NCBI GenBank assembly: GCA_035561315.1
Contig: DATMXR010000248.1
Span: 1 to 7,052 of the forward strand
Length of the DNA stretch: 7,052 nt
Direction: 5' to 3'
Source of the DNA: JAEYLA01 sp035561315
Lineage (GTDB): Bacteria > Bacillota > Clostridia > Christensenellales > CAG-138
Each line of letters opens with the position of its first letter. The first letter of the stretch is position 1. Below the pieces are notes generated by a model. It had not been told where the DNA came from, searched no databases, and was given only the letters and a program-made list of their open reading frames with translations. Shown piece after piece: positions 1 to 6,303 of the stretch. The translations under genes and the position numbers were made by a program.

Positions 1-438
1 GATCTCCCGCACCTGCTTTTTAAATTCCGCCATGGGCCGCTCGATTTTAAGGCCCGGAATGCTCTCGAGCTTATCGAGCGTGCCGCCGGTATGCCCTAAG
101 CCCCGGCCGGACATTTTGGCGACCTTGCCGCCGCACGCCGCGACAAGCGGGGCCACGACGAGCGTTGTGGTATCCCCCACGCCGCCGGTGGAGTGCTTAT
201 CCGCCTTGACGCCGGGAATATCCGAAAGATCCACGACGTCGCCCGAGCGCATCATGGAAAGCGTCAGGTCCGCGGTTTCCCGCGCGTCCATTCCGGAAAA
301 GCAGACGGCCATTAAAAACGCGGACATCTGATAATCCGGTATCTCTTTTTTGACGTACCCCCGTATCAGAAAATCGATCTCTTCGGCGGAGAGCGCGTAT
401 CCGTCCCGCTTTTTGCCGATCAAGTCCACAGCGCGCAT
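1..438 (-). CDS. pdp: Pyrimidine-nucleoside phosphorylase, N-terminal part (cut by window edge)
   Basis: The first 146 codons of a pyrimidine-nucleoside phosphorylase (thymidine phosphorylase family), which splits uridine, thymidine or deoxyuridine with phosphate into the free base and (deoxy)ribose-1-phosphate in the cytoplasm. The protein starts MRAVDLIGKK. The helical domain comes first (residues about 1-65), followed by the phosphate-binding stretch KHSTGGVGD at 81-89 and the family signature SGRGLGHTGGTLDKLE at 110-125. All of this closely matches Bacillus Pdp as I remember it. The Firmicute-type sequence favours Pdp over the thymidine-restricted DeoA, but specificity cannot be settled from this part. 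The ATG at 438 is supported by a GGGAGGG ribosome binding site at 445-451, six bases upstream. It has its own promoter and is separated from the pirin gene by a terminator. The rest of the gene (nearly 300 residues in the family) lies off the left edge. The frame is open to base 1. Confidence 0.95.
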   Translation of the reverse strand, partial: MRAVDLIGKKRDGYALSAEEIDFLIRGYVKKEIPDYQMSAFLMAVCFSGMDARETADLTLSMMRSGDVVDLSDIPGVKADKHSTGGVGDTTTLVVAPLVAACGGKVAKMSGRGLGHTGGTLDKLESIPGLKIERPMAEFKKQVREI

Positions 439-543
439 GGCAATCCCTCCCACAGTCAGGTAATAAGGCAATCCGTATATTGGCTAAAAAGGCCGCCACG
501 CTCGCTCCCGCTGCGGACAGCCTCCCTTGTCACTACCTGAATA

Positions 544-573
544 ATTGTACCATACAGCCTCAACCCCATGCAA
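544..573 (-). promoter_or_regulatory. Sigma-A-type promoter for pdp
   Basis: Read on the minus strand, a -35 box TTGCAT (568-573) is followed by an 18-bp spacer and a -10 box TACAAT (544-549). A TGG just before the -10 box gives an extended TGn element. The predicted transcription start is near 537, leaving a leader of about 100 nt before the pdp ATG. It is the best promoter match between the pirin terminator and pdp. Confidence 0.65.
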
Positions 574-655
574 GGACGCGGGCTTTCCCCGCTGTGAACA
601 AGTTGAAAATCCTGTGGGGAAACGGCGCGAAATAAAGCGAATGCGGCCCTCCGCG

Positions 656-688
656 CAAAAATCTCCCCGCGGACTTCCGCGGGGAGAT
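656..688 (-). terminator. Rho-independent terminator after the pirin gene
   Basis: A perfect 12-bp inverted repeat, ATCTCCCCGCGG at 661-672 and its complement at 677-688, encloses a 4-base loop. On the minus strand the stem runs into a T run (661-657), about 28 bases after the pirin stop codon. On the plus strand the stem is also followed by a T-rich stretch, so it could work in both directions, although no plus-strand gene is seen. Confidence 0.9.
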
Positions 689-715
689 ATTTTTGTTTTT
701 TGTATGAGGGGCAAT

Positions 716-1558
716 TTATCGCACCGCTTTGTGCTTGATAAACGTCCCGTTTTCCAGTTCTAAAAACACTTCCCGTAATTCCTGCTGCGTGTTCATGACG
801 ATCGGCCCGCCCCACGCCACAGGTTCGCGCAGCTTAGGCGCGCAGAACAACGCAAAACGTGCGCCCGTGCCCCGGGCCGTTACCGTCACGCAATCGCCGT
901 CCTTGAACAATGCCGCCCGCTTCTCTTCAATCGCCGCGCCATTCACATACAAAGCGCCTTCCATTACGAAGAGAAACGCGGCCTCCCCCGCCCTGGCCGG
1001 CAGGGTCGCCATGGAATTGGGCGAAAGCTCCACATCATAGATCGCCGCCTGGAGATGGTGCGGGGCAACGCCTTTGGCGTCTTTATATGCACCCGACACG
1101 ATACGTACGGTGGACCCTTCCTGCCGGACGACGGGAATTTTGTCCGGCGTGATATCAAAATACTTCGGCTCATCCATTTTTTCCGTGCTCCGCATGTTGA
1201 GCCAAAGCTGGAAACCAAGCATCCGGCTGCTCCTTTGCGGCATTTCCTGGTGCAAAATACCGCTTCCGGCCGTCATCCACTGGCTGGAGCCCGAAACGAT
1301 GACGCCCTTGTTCCCCAAGCTGTCCCGATGTTCTATTTCCCCTTCGATAAGATAGGTGATGGTTTCGATCCCCCTGTGCGGATGCATGGGAAACCCTTTT
1401 ACATAATCCTCCGGATCCGTTGAGTCAAAGGAATCCAGCATCAGGAAAGGATCGAACGCCTTCACTTCGTTATGCGCGAGCACCCGGGTGAGCCGTACGC
1501 CCGCACCATCCACCGCGGCGCGTCCATGAACGATCGTATCCAATTCACGTTCCTGCAA
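716..1558 (-). CDS. Pirin-family bicupin protein
   Basis: A pirin family protein of 280 residues, close to the usual 230-290. Pirins are two-domain cupins with one metal, usually iron, in the N-terminal barrel. Some act as quercetin 2,3-dioxygenases (E. coli YhhW) and others as redox-sensing or regulatory partners; the role here is not known. With the TTG start used here, the metal ligands of the pirin pattern are H59 and H61 in the HPHRG motif and H103 and E105 in the HQE motif, all present and spaced much as in human pirin. The C-terminal cupin ends with the pirin_C pattern EPVAWGGPIVMN. The open frame extends three codons upstream to a GTG at 1567, but that GTG overlaps the ribosome binding site, so I prefer the TTG at 1558. 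It is flanked by terminators on both sides, so it is probably a single-gene transcript. Confidence 0.93.
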   Translation of the reverse strand: MQERELDTIVHGRAAVDGAGVRLTRVLAHNEVKAFDPFLMLDSFDSTDPEDYVKGFPMHPHRGIETITYLIEGEIEHRDSLGNKGVIVSGSSQWMTAGSGILHQEMPQRSSRMLGFQLWLNMRSTEKMDEPKYFDITPDKIPVVRQEGSTVRIVSGAYKDAKGVAPHHLQAAIYDVELSPNSMATLPARAGEAAFLFVMEGALYVNGAAIEEKRAALFKDGDCVTVTARGTGARFALFCAPKLREPVAWGGPIVMNTQQELREVFLELENGTFIKHKAVR

Positions 1559-1562
1559 GGGA

Positions 1563-1574
1563 ATCACCCCCCTT
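1563..1574 (-). promoter_or_regulatory. Ribosome binding site that fixes a TTG start for the pirin gene
   Basis: The minus strand reads AAGGGGGGTGAT, close to the full anti-Shine-Dalgarno partner AGGAGGTGATC. The G run ends at 1567, eight bases before the TTG at 1558, which is ideal spacing. The in-frame GTG at 1567 uses the last G of this site and so would have no spacing. Confidence 0.65.
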
Positions 1575-1665
1575 CATCCGTAAGATCGATGTTCCTTTGT
1601 CATACAAGGGACTCACCCCTTTCATGGAAACTGTCCACCGTATTCTTTATTTACCCTGCGGGCGG

Positions 1666-1694
1666 AGTATAAAACAATCCCCGATCCCGGCTAA
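1666..1694 (-). promoter_or_regulatory. Possible promoter for the pirin gene
   Basis: On the minus strand a good -10 box TATACT (1666-1671) lies 17 bp downstream of a poor -35 box TTAGCC (1689-1694). It sits just after the prs terminator, where a promoter is needed, and would give a leader of about 100 nt. The weak -35 makes this tentative. Confidence 0.35.
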
Positions 1695-1699
1695 AGCGC

Positions 1700-1734
1700 A
1701 AAAACGGCAAAGCGCCTGATGGACGCTTTGCCGT
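1700..1734 (-). terminator. Rho-independent terminator after prs
   Basis: An 11-bp perfect stem (1704-1714 with 1724-1734, core CGGCAAAGCG) encloses a 9-base loop. On the minus strand it is followed by TTTTT (1704-1700). It begins about 18 bases after the prs stop codon. Confidence 0.92.
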
Positions 1735-1752
1735 AGTACGTTTTTGAATAGT

Positions 1753-2772
1753 TTAGTCTTTCAAGAGCGTGGTCTGCTCGGAAAAGCTTTCATCCAGCAT
1801 CCGCTGCGTGAACTCGCGCTTGAAGAGGCTGCTCATGGGCGCGCGGTCGTGTATTACCTTGACGGACTGCGCGAACATGGGCGCGGCAGAAATGATCTTG
1901 ACCTTTTTGGAGTTCTTCGCCTCCGGACATTCGACCGTATCGGTGGAGATCAGCACCTCGATGGGGCTTTCCTCGATGCGCTGTATGCCTCTGGCGTTCA
2001 ACACGTTGTGGGAAAGCGCCGCATAGATGTGGTTTGCGCCCTTGTCCTTTAGGCCAAGCGCGATATCGATGAGCGTGCCGCCGGAAATCGAGAAATCGTC
2101 CACGATCAAGCAGTTCTTCCCCTTGACCTCGCCGATGATCTCAAGCACCTTGGCGTTTTCGTCATGGCCGGAGCGCATTTTGTCGCCTATGGCGACCGGG
2201 CAGCCAAGCTCGCTCGCAAACTGGCGCGCGCGCTTTGCAAAGCCCGCGTCCGGGGAGACCACGACAAGATCGTCGTCCACAAGGCCCAGGCGCCTGACGT
2301 ATTCGCACAGAAGCGGCTGCGCGTACAGGTGATCCACCGGGTTTTTGAAGAAGCCCTGCACCTGCGGGCTGTGGAGGTCCATGGTGATGACGCGGTCCGC
2401 CCCCGCAAGCTCTATGCTTTCCGCGCAGACGCGCGCGCGGATGGACACGCGGGGCTCGTCCTTTTTATCGCCCTTCGCGTAGCTGAAATACGGAATGATG
2501 GCCGTGACGGAATTGGCGCTTGCGCGCCTGAACGCGTCGATCCAGAACAGCAGCTCCACAAACTCGTCGTTGGGCTGCCTTCCGATGGGCTGCACGATGT
2601 ACACGTCCTTATCGCGTATCGATTCGTTGATCCGCACGAACGTATTGCCCTCGGAAAATACGATCGTTTCCGAATCGCCAACCTGCGTACCAAGATATGC
2701 GCACATTTTCTTCGCAAACGGAATGCCGGTGCGCCCCGCGAATATCTTGATCGTTCCCCCGCTTGAATACAT
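1753..2772 (-). CDS. prs: Ribose-phosphate pyrophosphokinase (PRPP synthetase), divergent form
   Basis: Makes 5-phosphoribosyl-1-pyrophosphate from ribose-5-phosphate and ATP, in the cytoplasm, for purine, pyrimidine, NAD and some amino-acid pathways. The protein has 339 residues against about 317 in Bacillus Prs; the excess is mostly a tail after residue 317. The order of parts is canonical: N-terminal domain, ATP-binding flexible loop IPYFSYAKGDKKDEPR (93-108), DLHSPQVQGFF (132-142, with the conserved His134), SPDAGFAKRAR (173-183), the catalytic lysine and arginine as K198 and R200 in DKMR, and the PRPP loop VDDFSISGGT (224-233). Several of these differ from the usual form: YARQDRK has become YAKGDKK, and DDxxDTAGT has become DDFSISGGT. 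I still regard it as a functional Prs, but its ribose-phosphate binding or regulation may differ. The ATG at 2772 follows AAAGGGAGA (2782-2790) with slightly long spacing. It has its own promoter and terminator. Confidence 0.9.
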   Translation of the reverse strand: MYSSGGTIKIFAGRTGIPFAKKMCAYLGTQVGDSETIVFSEGNTFVRINESIRDKDVYIVQPIGRQPNDEFVELLFWIDAFRRASANSVTAIIPYFSYAKGDKKDEPRVSIRARVCAESIELAGADRVITMDLHSPQVQGFFKNPVDHLYAQPLLCEYVRRLGLVDDDLVVVSPDAGFAKRARQFASELGCPVAIGDKMRSGHDENAKVLEIIGEVKGKNCLIVDDFSISGGTLIDIALGLKDKGANHIYAALSHNVLNARGIQRIEESPIEVLISTDTVECPEAKNSKKVKIISAAPMFAQSVKVIHDRAPMSSLFKREFTQRMLDESFSEQTTLLKD

Positions 2773-2881
2773 TTTGGCTAATCTCCCTTTTCTTTACTGG
2801 ACCTACATATTCCCCTGTATATCAAACGCCCGAATACGGACGAAAGCGCCTAAAACCGCGGCGCCCCGCATGCCCCTGCGT

Positions 2882-2910
2882 ATTATAGCAGGATTGCGGC
2901 CCGCGGGCAA
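2882..2910 (-). promoter_or_regulatory. Strong sigma-A promoter for prs
   Basis: The minus strand has -35 TTGCCC (2905-2910), a 17-bp spacer and a perfect -10 TATAAT (2882-2887), preceded by TGC as an extended -10 element. Transcription should start near 2875, giving a leader of roughly 100 nt to the prs ATG. It begins only about 30 bases after the PHP gene's stop codon, with no terminator between, so read-through from upstream can also supply prs. Confidence 0.85.
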
Positions 2911-2940
2911 CCGGTGAAACGGTACGCACAATAAGTTCCT

Positions 2941-3786
2941 CTAATAGTTTACCCGTTCGCTATGCCTTTCTTGAAAAAACTCCGCCGTACGCCTTAAACA
3001 GGGGACATCGCGCCATGCGCAGCCAAGCGGCGTTCCCTCCCTGTTTTTGCCATGGTAGTCGCTGCCGCAGGTCACGAGAAGGCCGTGCTGTTCCGCCAAG
3101 CTCTCGAACGCGGCGGTCTGCCCCAGCGTGGAGGCCGGATAATACGCCTCGACGCCCATAAGTCCAAGCTCTTTGAGCTCCGCTATGAGCCGGTGCGGGT
3201 CCTGGCGGATATAGCAGGGGTGCGCAAGCACGGGAATGCCGTTCGCATTGCGCAAAAGCGCAATCACTTCTTTTGGCGTATACCGCCGCTCCACGTAATA
3301 AGCGGGCGCGCCGGCGTTCAAAAACTGCCGGAACGCGTCCGTCACGGTTGCGGCATAGCCCGCGTCCCGCAGGGCAACGGCAATGTGCATGCGCGTCTGC
3401 GTGCCCTCCCCCGAGACCTCTTCCACCCGTTCCCGGACGTCGCAGCCAATCTCTTTGAGCTTACCCAAAATCTTTACGTTGCGGTTGTTCCGCCTGCGCC
3501 TGCTTTCTGCAAGCGCCTCCCGCAGGGGTTCGTTCATAGGATCGATATCCAGGCCCAGAATATGAAGCTCGAACGGGCTTTCATTGTCCATTTCGATGCC
3601 GGGCAGCACAAGTACGCCATGCTCCTTCCCGGCGGACACCGCGTCCGCAACGCCGGAGATGGTATCGTGATCCGTCAGAGACAGGATACCGATATTCGCC
3701 TTCGCCGCCATGCGCACAATTTCGTGCGGCGCCGCGGTGCCGTCCGAAAAGCTGCTGTGGCAGTGCAGATCCATGCGCAGGCTCAT
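2941..3786 (-). CDS. PHP-domain metal-dependent phosphoesterase (RnmM/YciV/TrpH type)
   Basis: A 281-residue PHP (polymerase and histidinol phosphatase) protein. The metal-binding residues of the family are all visible: H8 and H10 in DLHCHSSFSDG, D15, H40 in LTDHDT, E65 in GIEMD, H75, H134 in TRMHIAV, H189 in LAHP, and D243 and H245 in GSDYHG. Length and layout fit the TrpH-like group. Its studied members hydrolyse 5'-nucleotides or 3',5'-bisphosphonucleosides, and E. coli RnmM trims 5' ends of ribosomal RNAs as a 5'-3' exoribonuclease. The exact substrate here is not known. Its ATG overlaps the stop of the upstream thioesterase gene as ATGA (3783-3786), which indicates translational coupling; only a weak GAGG lies upstream. 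A second in-frame ATG four codons later (MDLHCH) is an alternative start. No terminator follows it, so its transcript may run into prs. Confidence 0.9.
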   Translation of the reverse strand: MSLRMDLHCHSSFSDGTAAPHEIVRMAAKANIGILSLTDHDTISGVADAVSAGKEHGVLVLPGIEMDNESPFELHILGLDIDPMNEPLREALAESRRRRNNRNVKILGKLKEIGCDVRERVEEVSGEGTQTRMHIAVALRDAGYAATVTDAFRQFLNAGAPAYYVERRYTPKEVIALLRNANGIPVLAHPCYIRQDPHRLIAELKELGLMGVEAYYPASTLGQTAAFESLAEQHGLLVTCGSDYHGKNREGTPLGCAWRDVPCLRRTAEFFQERHSERVNY

Positions 3787-4172
3787 TTCGCTTTCGCCTC
3801 TGCCTTTTTCATGAACCGCTCCGAATCCACGACAACGCGCTGATGGCCGGCGATGGCGATGCCGCCCGCCTCATCGAACGCCTCGATGCGGAACGTCAGG
3901 GCGCGGCCTTCCACCGCAACAAGCTCCGCTTCGGCCCACGCCCGCATGTTTAAAGGCGTGGCGGCGGTGTGCCGGATATCGATTCGAACGCCGACGGTGG
4001 TCTTATTCGGTTCCATCGCCCCCTCCACCGCGGCGCAGGCCGCCTGTTCCATCAGCGCCACAAGGCGCGGCGTGGAAAGCACGGGCAAAAGCCCGCTGCC
4101 TAAAGCAAGCGCGGTATCGGCATGCGTCACCGTCAGCTCCGCCCTGCCCGTCATTCCGTTCTGAAGCTGCAT
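3783..4172 (-). CDS. Hotdog-fold thioesterase, fluoroacetyl-CoA thioesterase (FlK)-like
   Basis: A 129-residue single-domain hotdog protein that probably hydrolyses an acyl-CoA or similar thioester. It carries the pattern of the Streptomyces fluoroacetyl-CoA thioesterase FlK: T34 in VLSTPRLVALMEQA, E42, G61 and H68 in RIDIRHTAATP. The spacings match FlK's T42, E50, G69 and H76 (8 residues from Thr to Glu, 26 from Glu to His, 7 from Gly to His). Such proteins are common in Clostridia with no known substrate, so fluoroacetate is not implied. The ATG at 4172 lies four bases after a run of six G that serves as the ribosome binding site, and MQLQNGMTGRAEL resembles the usual N-terminus of the family. 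The gene starts right after the ftsH terminator and overlaps the PHP gene by four bases, so the two are co-translated. The last residues are a charged Lys/Ala tail. Confidence 0.85.
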   Translation of the reverse strand: MQLQNGMTGRAELTVTHADTALALGSGLLPVLSTPRLVALMEQAACAAVEGAMEPNKTTVGVRIDIRHTAATPLNMRAWAEAELVAVEGRALTFRIEAFDEAGGIAIAGHQRVVVDSERFMKKAEAKAK

Positions 4173-4182
4173 ACTTCCCCCC
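4173..4182 (-). promoter_or_regulatory. G-run ribosome binding site of the thioesterase gene
   Basis: On the minus strand GGGGGG (4182-4177) precedes AAGT and the ATG at 4172. The spacing is short, four to six bases depending on which Gs pair. The site begins one base after the T run of the ftsH terminator, so folding of that hairpin may affect access to it. Confidence 0.5.
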
Positions 4183-4183
4183 G

Positions 4184-4218
4184 AAAAAGGCCGCCCACGG
4201 CATATTTGCCAGGCGGCC
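4184..4218 (-). terminator. Rho-independent terminator after ftsH
   Basis: A two-part hairpin: an outer 7-bp stem GGCCGCC (4189-4195 with 4212-4218) and an inner 4-bp stem (4199-4202 with 4207-4210) around a 4-base loop. On the minus strand it is followed by TTTTT (4188-4184). On the plus strand it is followed by a run of seven T, so it could act both ways. It lies about 60 bases after the ftsH stop. Confidence 0.88.
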
Positions 4219-4278
4219 CGGTTTTTTTATATTCGTTCCGTGCCGCTGCGCTTCCCGGGTACGCCCCGGAAATGCGCG

Positions 4279-6243
4279 TTACGGCACATCATCCACAATA
4301 TCGGCTTTTTCGCTCTCCGCGCCCGCTGCGGCGTCCTCAGCCTTTTCGGGCTTTTCGGGCACTTCGGTATCCGGAAGCGCTTCGCCTTTATAGATGCGCT
4401 CGAACGTATCGCCGTCTATGCGCTCCTTCTCAAGCAACGCTTCCGCCACCCGGTCCAGTCCCGCGATGTCTTCCTCGATACAGGCGCGCGCACGCTCGAA
4501 CTGTTCTTCTATGATGCGGCGTATCTCCGTATCGATACGGCTTGCGACCTCCTCGGAGAAGTTGCGCTGGTGCCCCCAGTCCTTGGCGATGAACACTTCC
4601 GTCTGGCCGCCCAGGAACACGGGGCCGATCGCGTCGGTCATGCCGTATTCCACAACCATCTTGCGCGCGGTTTCGGTGGCGCGCTGCAGATCGTTGTACG
4701 CGCCGGTGCTGATATCGCCCATGCGGACGGTTTCCGCAACGCGGCCGCCCAGCATCATGGCGATCTGATCCTCCAGCTTTTTCTTGGTGACGTGGGTCTT
4801 ATCCTCCTTGGGGAGGGTCATGGTATAGCCCGCCGCCATGCCGCGCGGTATGATGGATACCTCGTGCACGGGGTCGCAGTGTTCGAGCTTTAGCGCCACG
4901 ATGGCGTGCCCCGTTTCATGCACGGCGGTGATGCGCTTGTCTTCGTCCGTGATGACGCGGCTCTTCTTTTCCGGGCCTACCACCACGCGGGTGACGGCCT
5001 CCTCCAGCTCTTCCATGCCGATGGTTTTTTTGTTTGCGCGCGCCGTCAATATGGCGGCCTCGTTCAATACGTTCTCAAGGTCCGCCCCCGTGAAGCCGGG
5101 CGTGCGCTTCGCGAGCACGGAAAGCTCCACTTCGGGCGCGAGCGGCTTGTTGCGCGCATGCACGCGGAGTATCGCCTCGCGTCCCTTGACGTCCGGGTAA
5201 TTGACGGTGATCTGCCTGTCGAACCTGCCGGGGCGCAGCAGCGCGGGATCCAGGATATCCGGCCGGTTGGTGGCGGCCAGTACGATAATGCCTTCGTTTA
5301 CGGCAAAGCCGTCCATTTCCACAAGCAGCTGGTTAAGCGTCTGCTCGCGCTCGTCGTGCCCGCCGCCCATGCCCGCGCCGCGCTGGCGGCCCACGGCGTC
5401 GATTTCATCGATGAATACCACGGCGGGCGTGCTCTTTTTGGCGGTGTTGAAGAGGTCGCGCACGCGCGACGCGCCCACGCCCACGAACATTTCCACGAAA
5501 TCCGAGCCGGAGATCGAGAAGAACGGAGCTTTCGCCTCGCCCGCCACGGCTTTGGCAAGCAGCGTTTTTCCGGTGCCCGGAGGGCCTACGAGCAGCACGC
5601 CCTTGGGGATGCGCGCGCCGATTTCGTTGAAGCGCTTGGGATCGCGCATGAACTCGACGACTTCCTTGAGTTCCTCTTTCTCTTCGTCGGCGCCCGCCAC
5701 ATCGTCAAACGTGACCTTGTTCTGCCCGTCCGTCTGCACGCGCGCGCGGGACTTGCCAAAGCTCATCACCTTGTTGCCGCCGCCCTGCTGCTGCATCATG
5801 AAATAGTAGAACACGCCCAAAGCGCCAAAGAGTATGATATAGGGCAGTATCATCTCCAAAAAGCCCGGATCGGGCGGGAGCTTGGGGTTATAATCGAAGG
5901 GGTAATCCAGCACGGTCACTTCTTCCGGGGACAGTTCCGGCTTCAATTGCGAGGTGAGGACCGCCATCTCCTGCGTGAACACCTCTACGGACGGAACGAC
6001 GACCGTAAAATCGGACCGGTTCGGAAGCTGGTCCTTGGTATAGCTGCTGCCCACATAGATGCCGACAAGCTCGCGGTTGACCGACTGTACGGCGGCCACC
6101 TTCCCCTCCCGGACAGCCTGCATGAACTCGCTGTACTCAAGCACCTTGGGCGCAGCGCCCGAGGGATCGAGATTGGTTGCCATGAGTATGATGGCAATGA
6201 GTATGATGACATATATCAATGGGGTTCGGAAATTTTTTCTCAC
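4279..6243 (-). CDS. ftsH: ATP-dependent zinc metalloprotease FtsH
   Basis: A membrane-anchored AAA+ protease forming hexamers that degrade misfolded membrane proteins and selected short-lived regulators. At 654 residues it is of usual length. A first membrane segment lies at about 9-23, an extracytoplasmic FtsH_ext domain at about 33-125 and a second membrane segment at about 129-150, so ATPase and protease face the cytoplasm. In the AAA+ domain are Walker A GPPGTGKT (220-227), the pore motif F253-V-G, Walker B VVFIDEID (275-282) and the second region of homology with Arg fingers R337 and R340. The zinc site is HETGH (442-446) with third ligand D518 in GAYNDLQRAT. The last 30 or so residues are an acidic Glu/Pro/Ala-rich tail. 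The start is GTG at 6243, fixed by AGGAGGA (6252-6258) eight bases upstream. Placement behind hpt repeats the order known in Bacillus; it also has its own promoter. Confidence 0.98.
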   Translation of the reverse strand: MRKNFRTPLIYVIILIAIILMATNLDPSGAAPKVLEYSEFMQAVREGKVAAVQSVNRELVGIYVGSSYTKDQLPNRSDFTVVVPSVEVFTQEMAVLTSQLKPELSPEEVTVLDYPFDYNPKLPPDPGFLEMILPYIILFGALGVFYYFMMQQQGGGNKVMSFGKSRARVQTDGQNKVTFDDVAGADEEKEELKEVVEFMRDPKRFNEIGARIPKGVLLVGPPGTGKTLLAKAVAGEAKAPFFSISGSDFVEMFVGVGASRVRDLFNTAKKSTPAVVFIDEIDAVGRQRGAGMGGGHDEREQTLNQLLVEMDGFAVNEGIIVLAATNRPDILDPALLRPGRFDRQITVNYPDVKGREAILRVHARNKPLAPEVELSVLAKRTPGFTGADLENVLNEAAILTARANKKTIGMEELEEAVTRVVVGPEKKSRVITDEDKRITAVHETGHAIVALKLEHCDPVHEVSIIPRGMAAGYTMTLPKEDKTHVTKKKLEDQIAMMLGGRVAETVRMGDISTGAYNDLQRATETARKMVVEYGMTDAIGPVFLGGQTEVFIAKDWGHQRNFSEEVASRIDTEIRRIIEEQFERARACIEEDIAGLDRVAEALLEKERIDGDTFERIYKGEALPDTEVPEKPEKAEDAAAGAESEKADIVDDVP

Positions 6244-6303
6244 TTACCCTATCCTCCTGGGACTTCCGCGACGCGGCTCCCATAAATTGCATTGCAACGG
6301 GCG

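Noticed and set aside
600..625. A DnaA-box-like CTGTGGGGA near 612-620
   Set aside because: It does not match TTATCCACA well, occurs once and has no AT-rich unwinding region beside it.
456..815. Open frames in the pirin-pdp gap on the minus strand
   Set aside because: They overlap the end of the pirin gene out of frame, run through the terminator hairpin and have no family resemblance.
1743..1755. The 13-mer TTTGAATAGTTTA occurs at 1743-1755 and again at 6322-6334
   Set aside because: One copy includes the prs stop codon and the other the ftsH -10 box. A single 13-base match in 7 kb is within chance expectation and the contexts are unrelated.
2164..2766. A 200-codon plus-strand open frame opposite prs
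   Set aside because: It is a codon-structure shadow of prs without recognisable domains.
2911..2940. A terminator after the PHP gene
   Set aside because: Only a 4-bp stem (ACCG/CGGT) without a T run is present, and it lies next to the prs -35 box.
3052..3843. A 263-codon plus-strand open frame opposite the PHP gene
   Set aside because: It is antisense to a protein with all PHP metal ligands and has a low-complexity, Arg/His-rich translation typical of shadow frames.
4906..6285. A 459-codon open frame on the plus strand opposite ftsH
   Set aside because: It is an antisense shadow of the GC-rich ftsH codons; its translation shows no family motif and it has no ribosome binding site, while the minus strand encodes an unmistakable FtsH.
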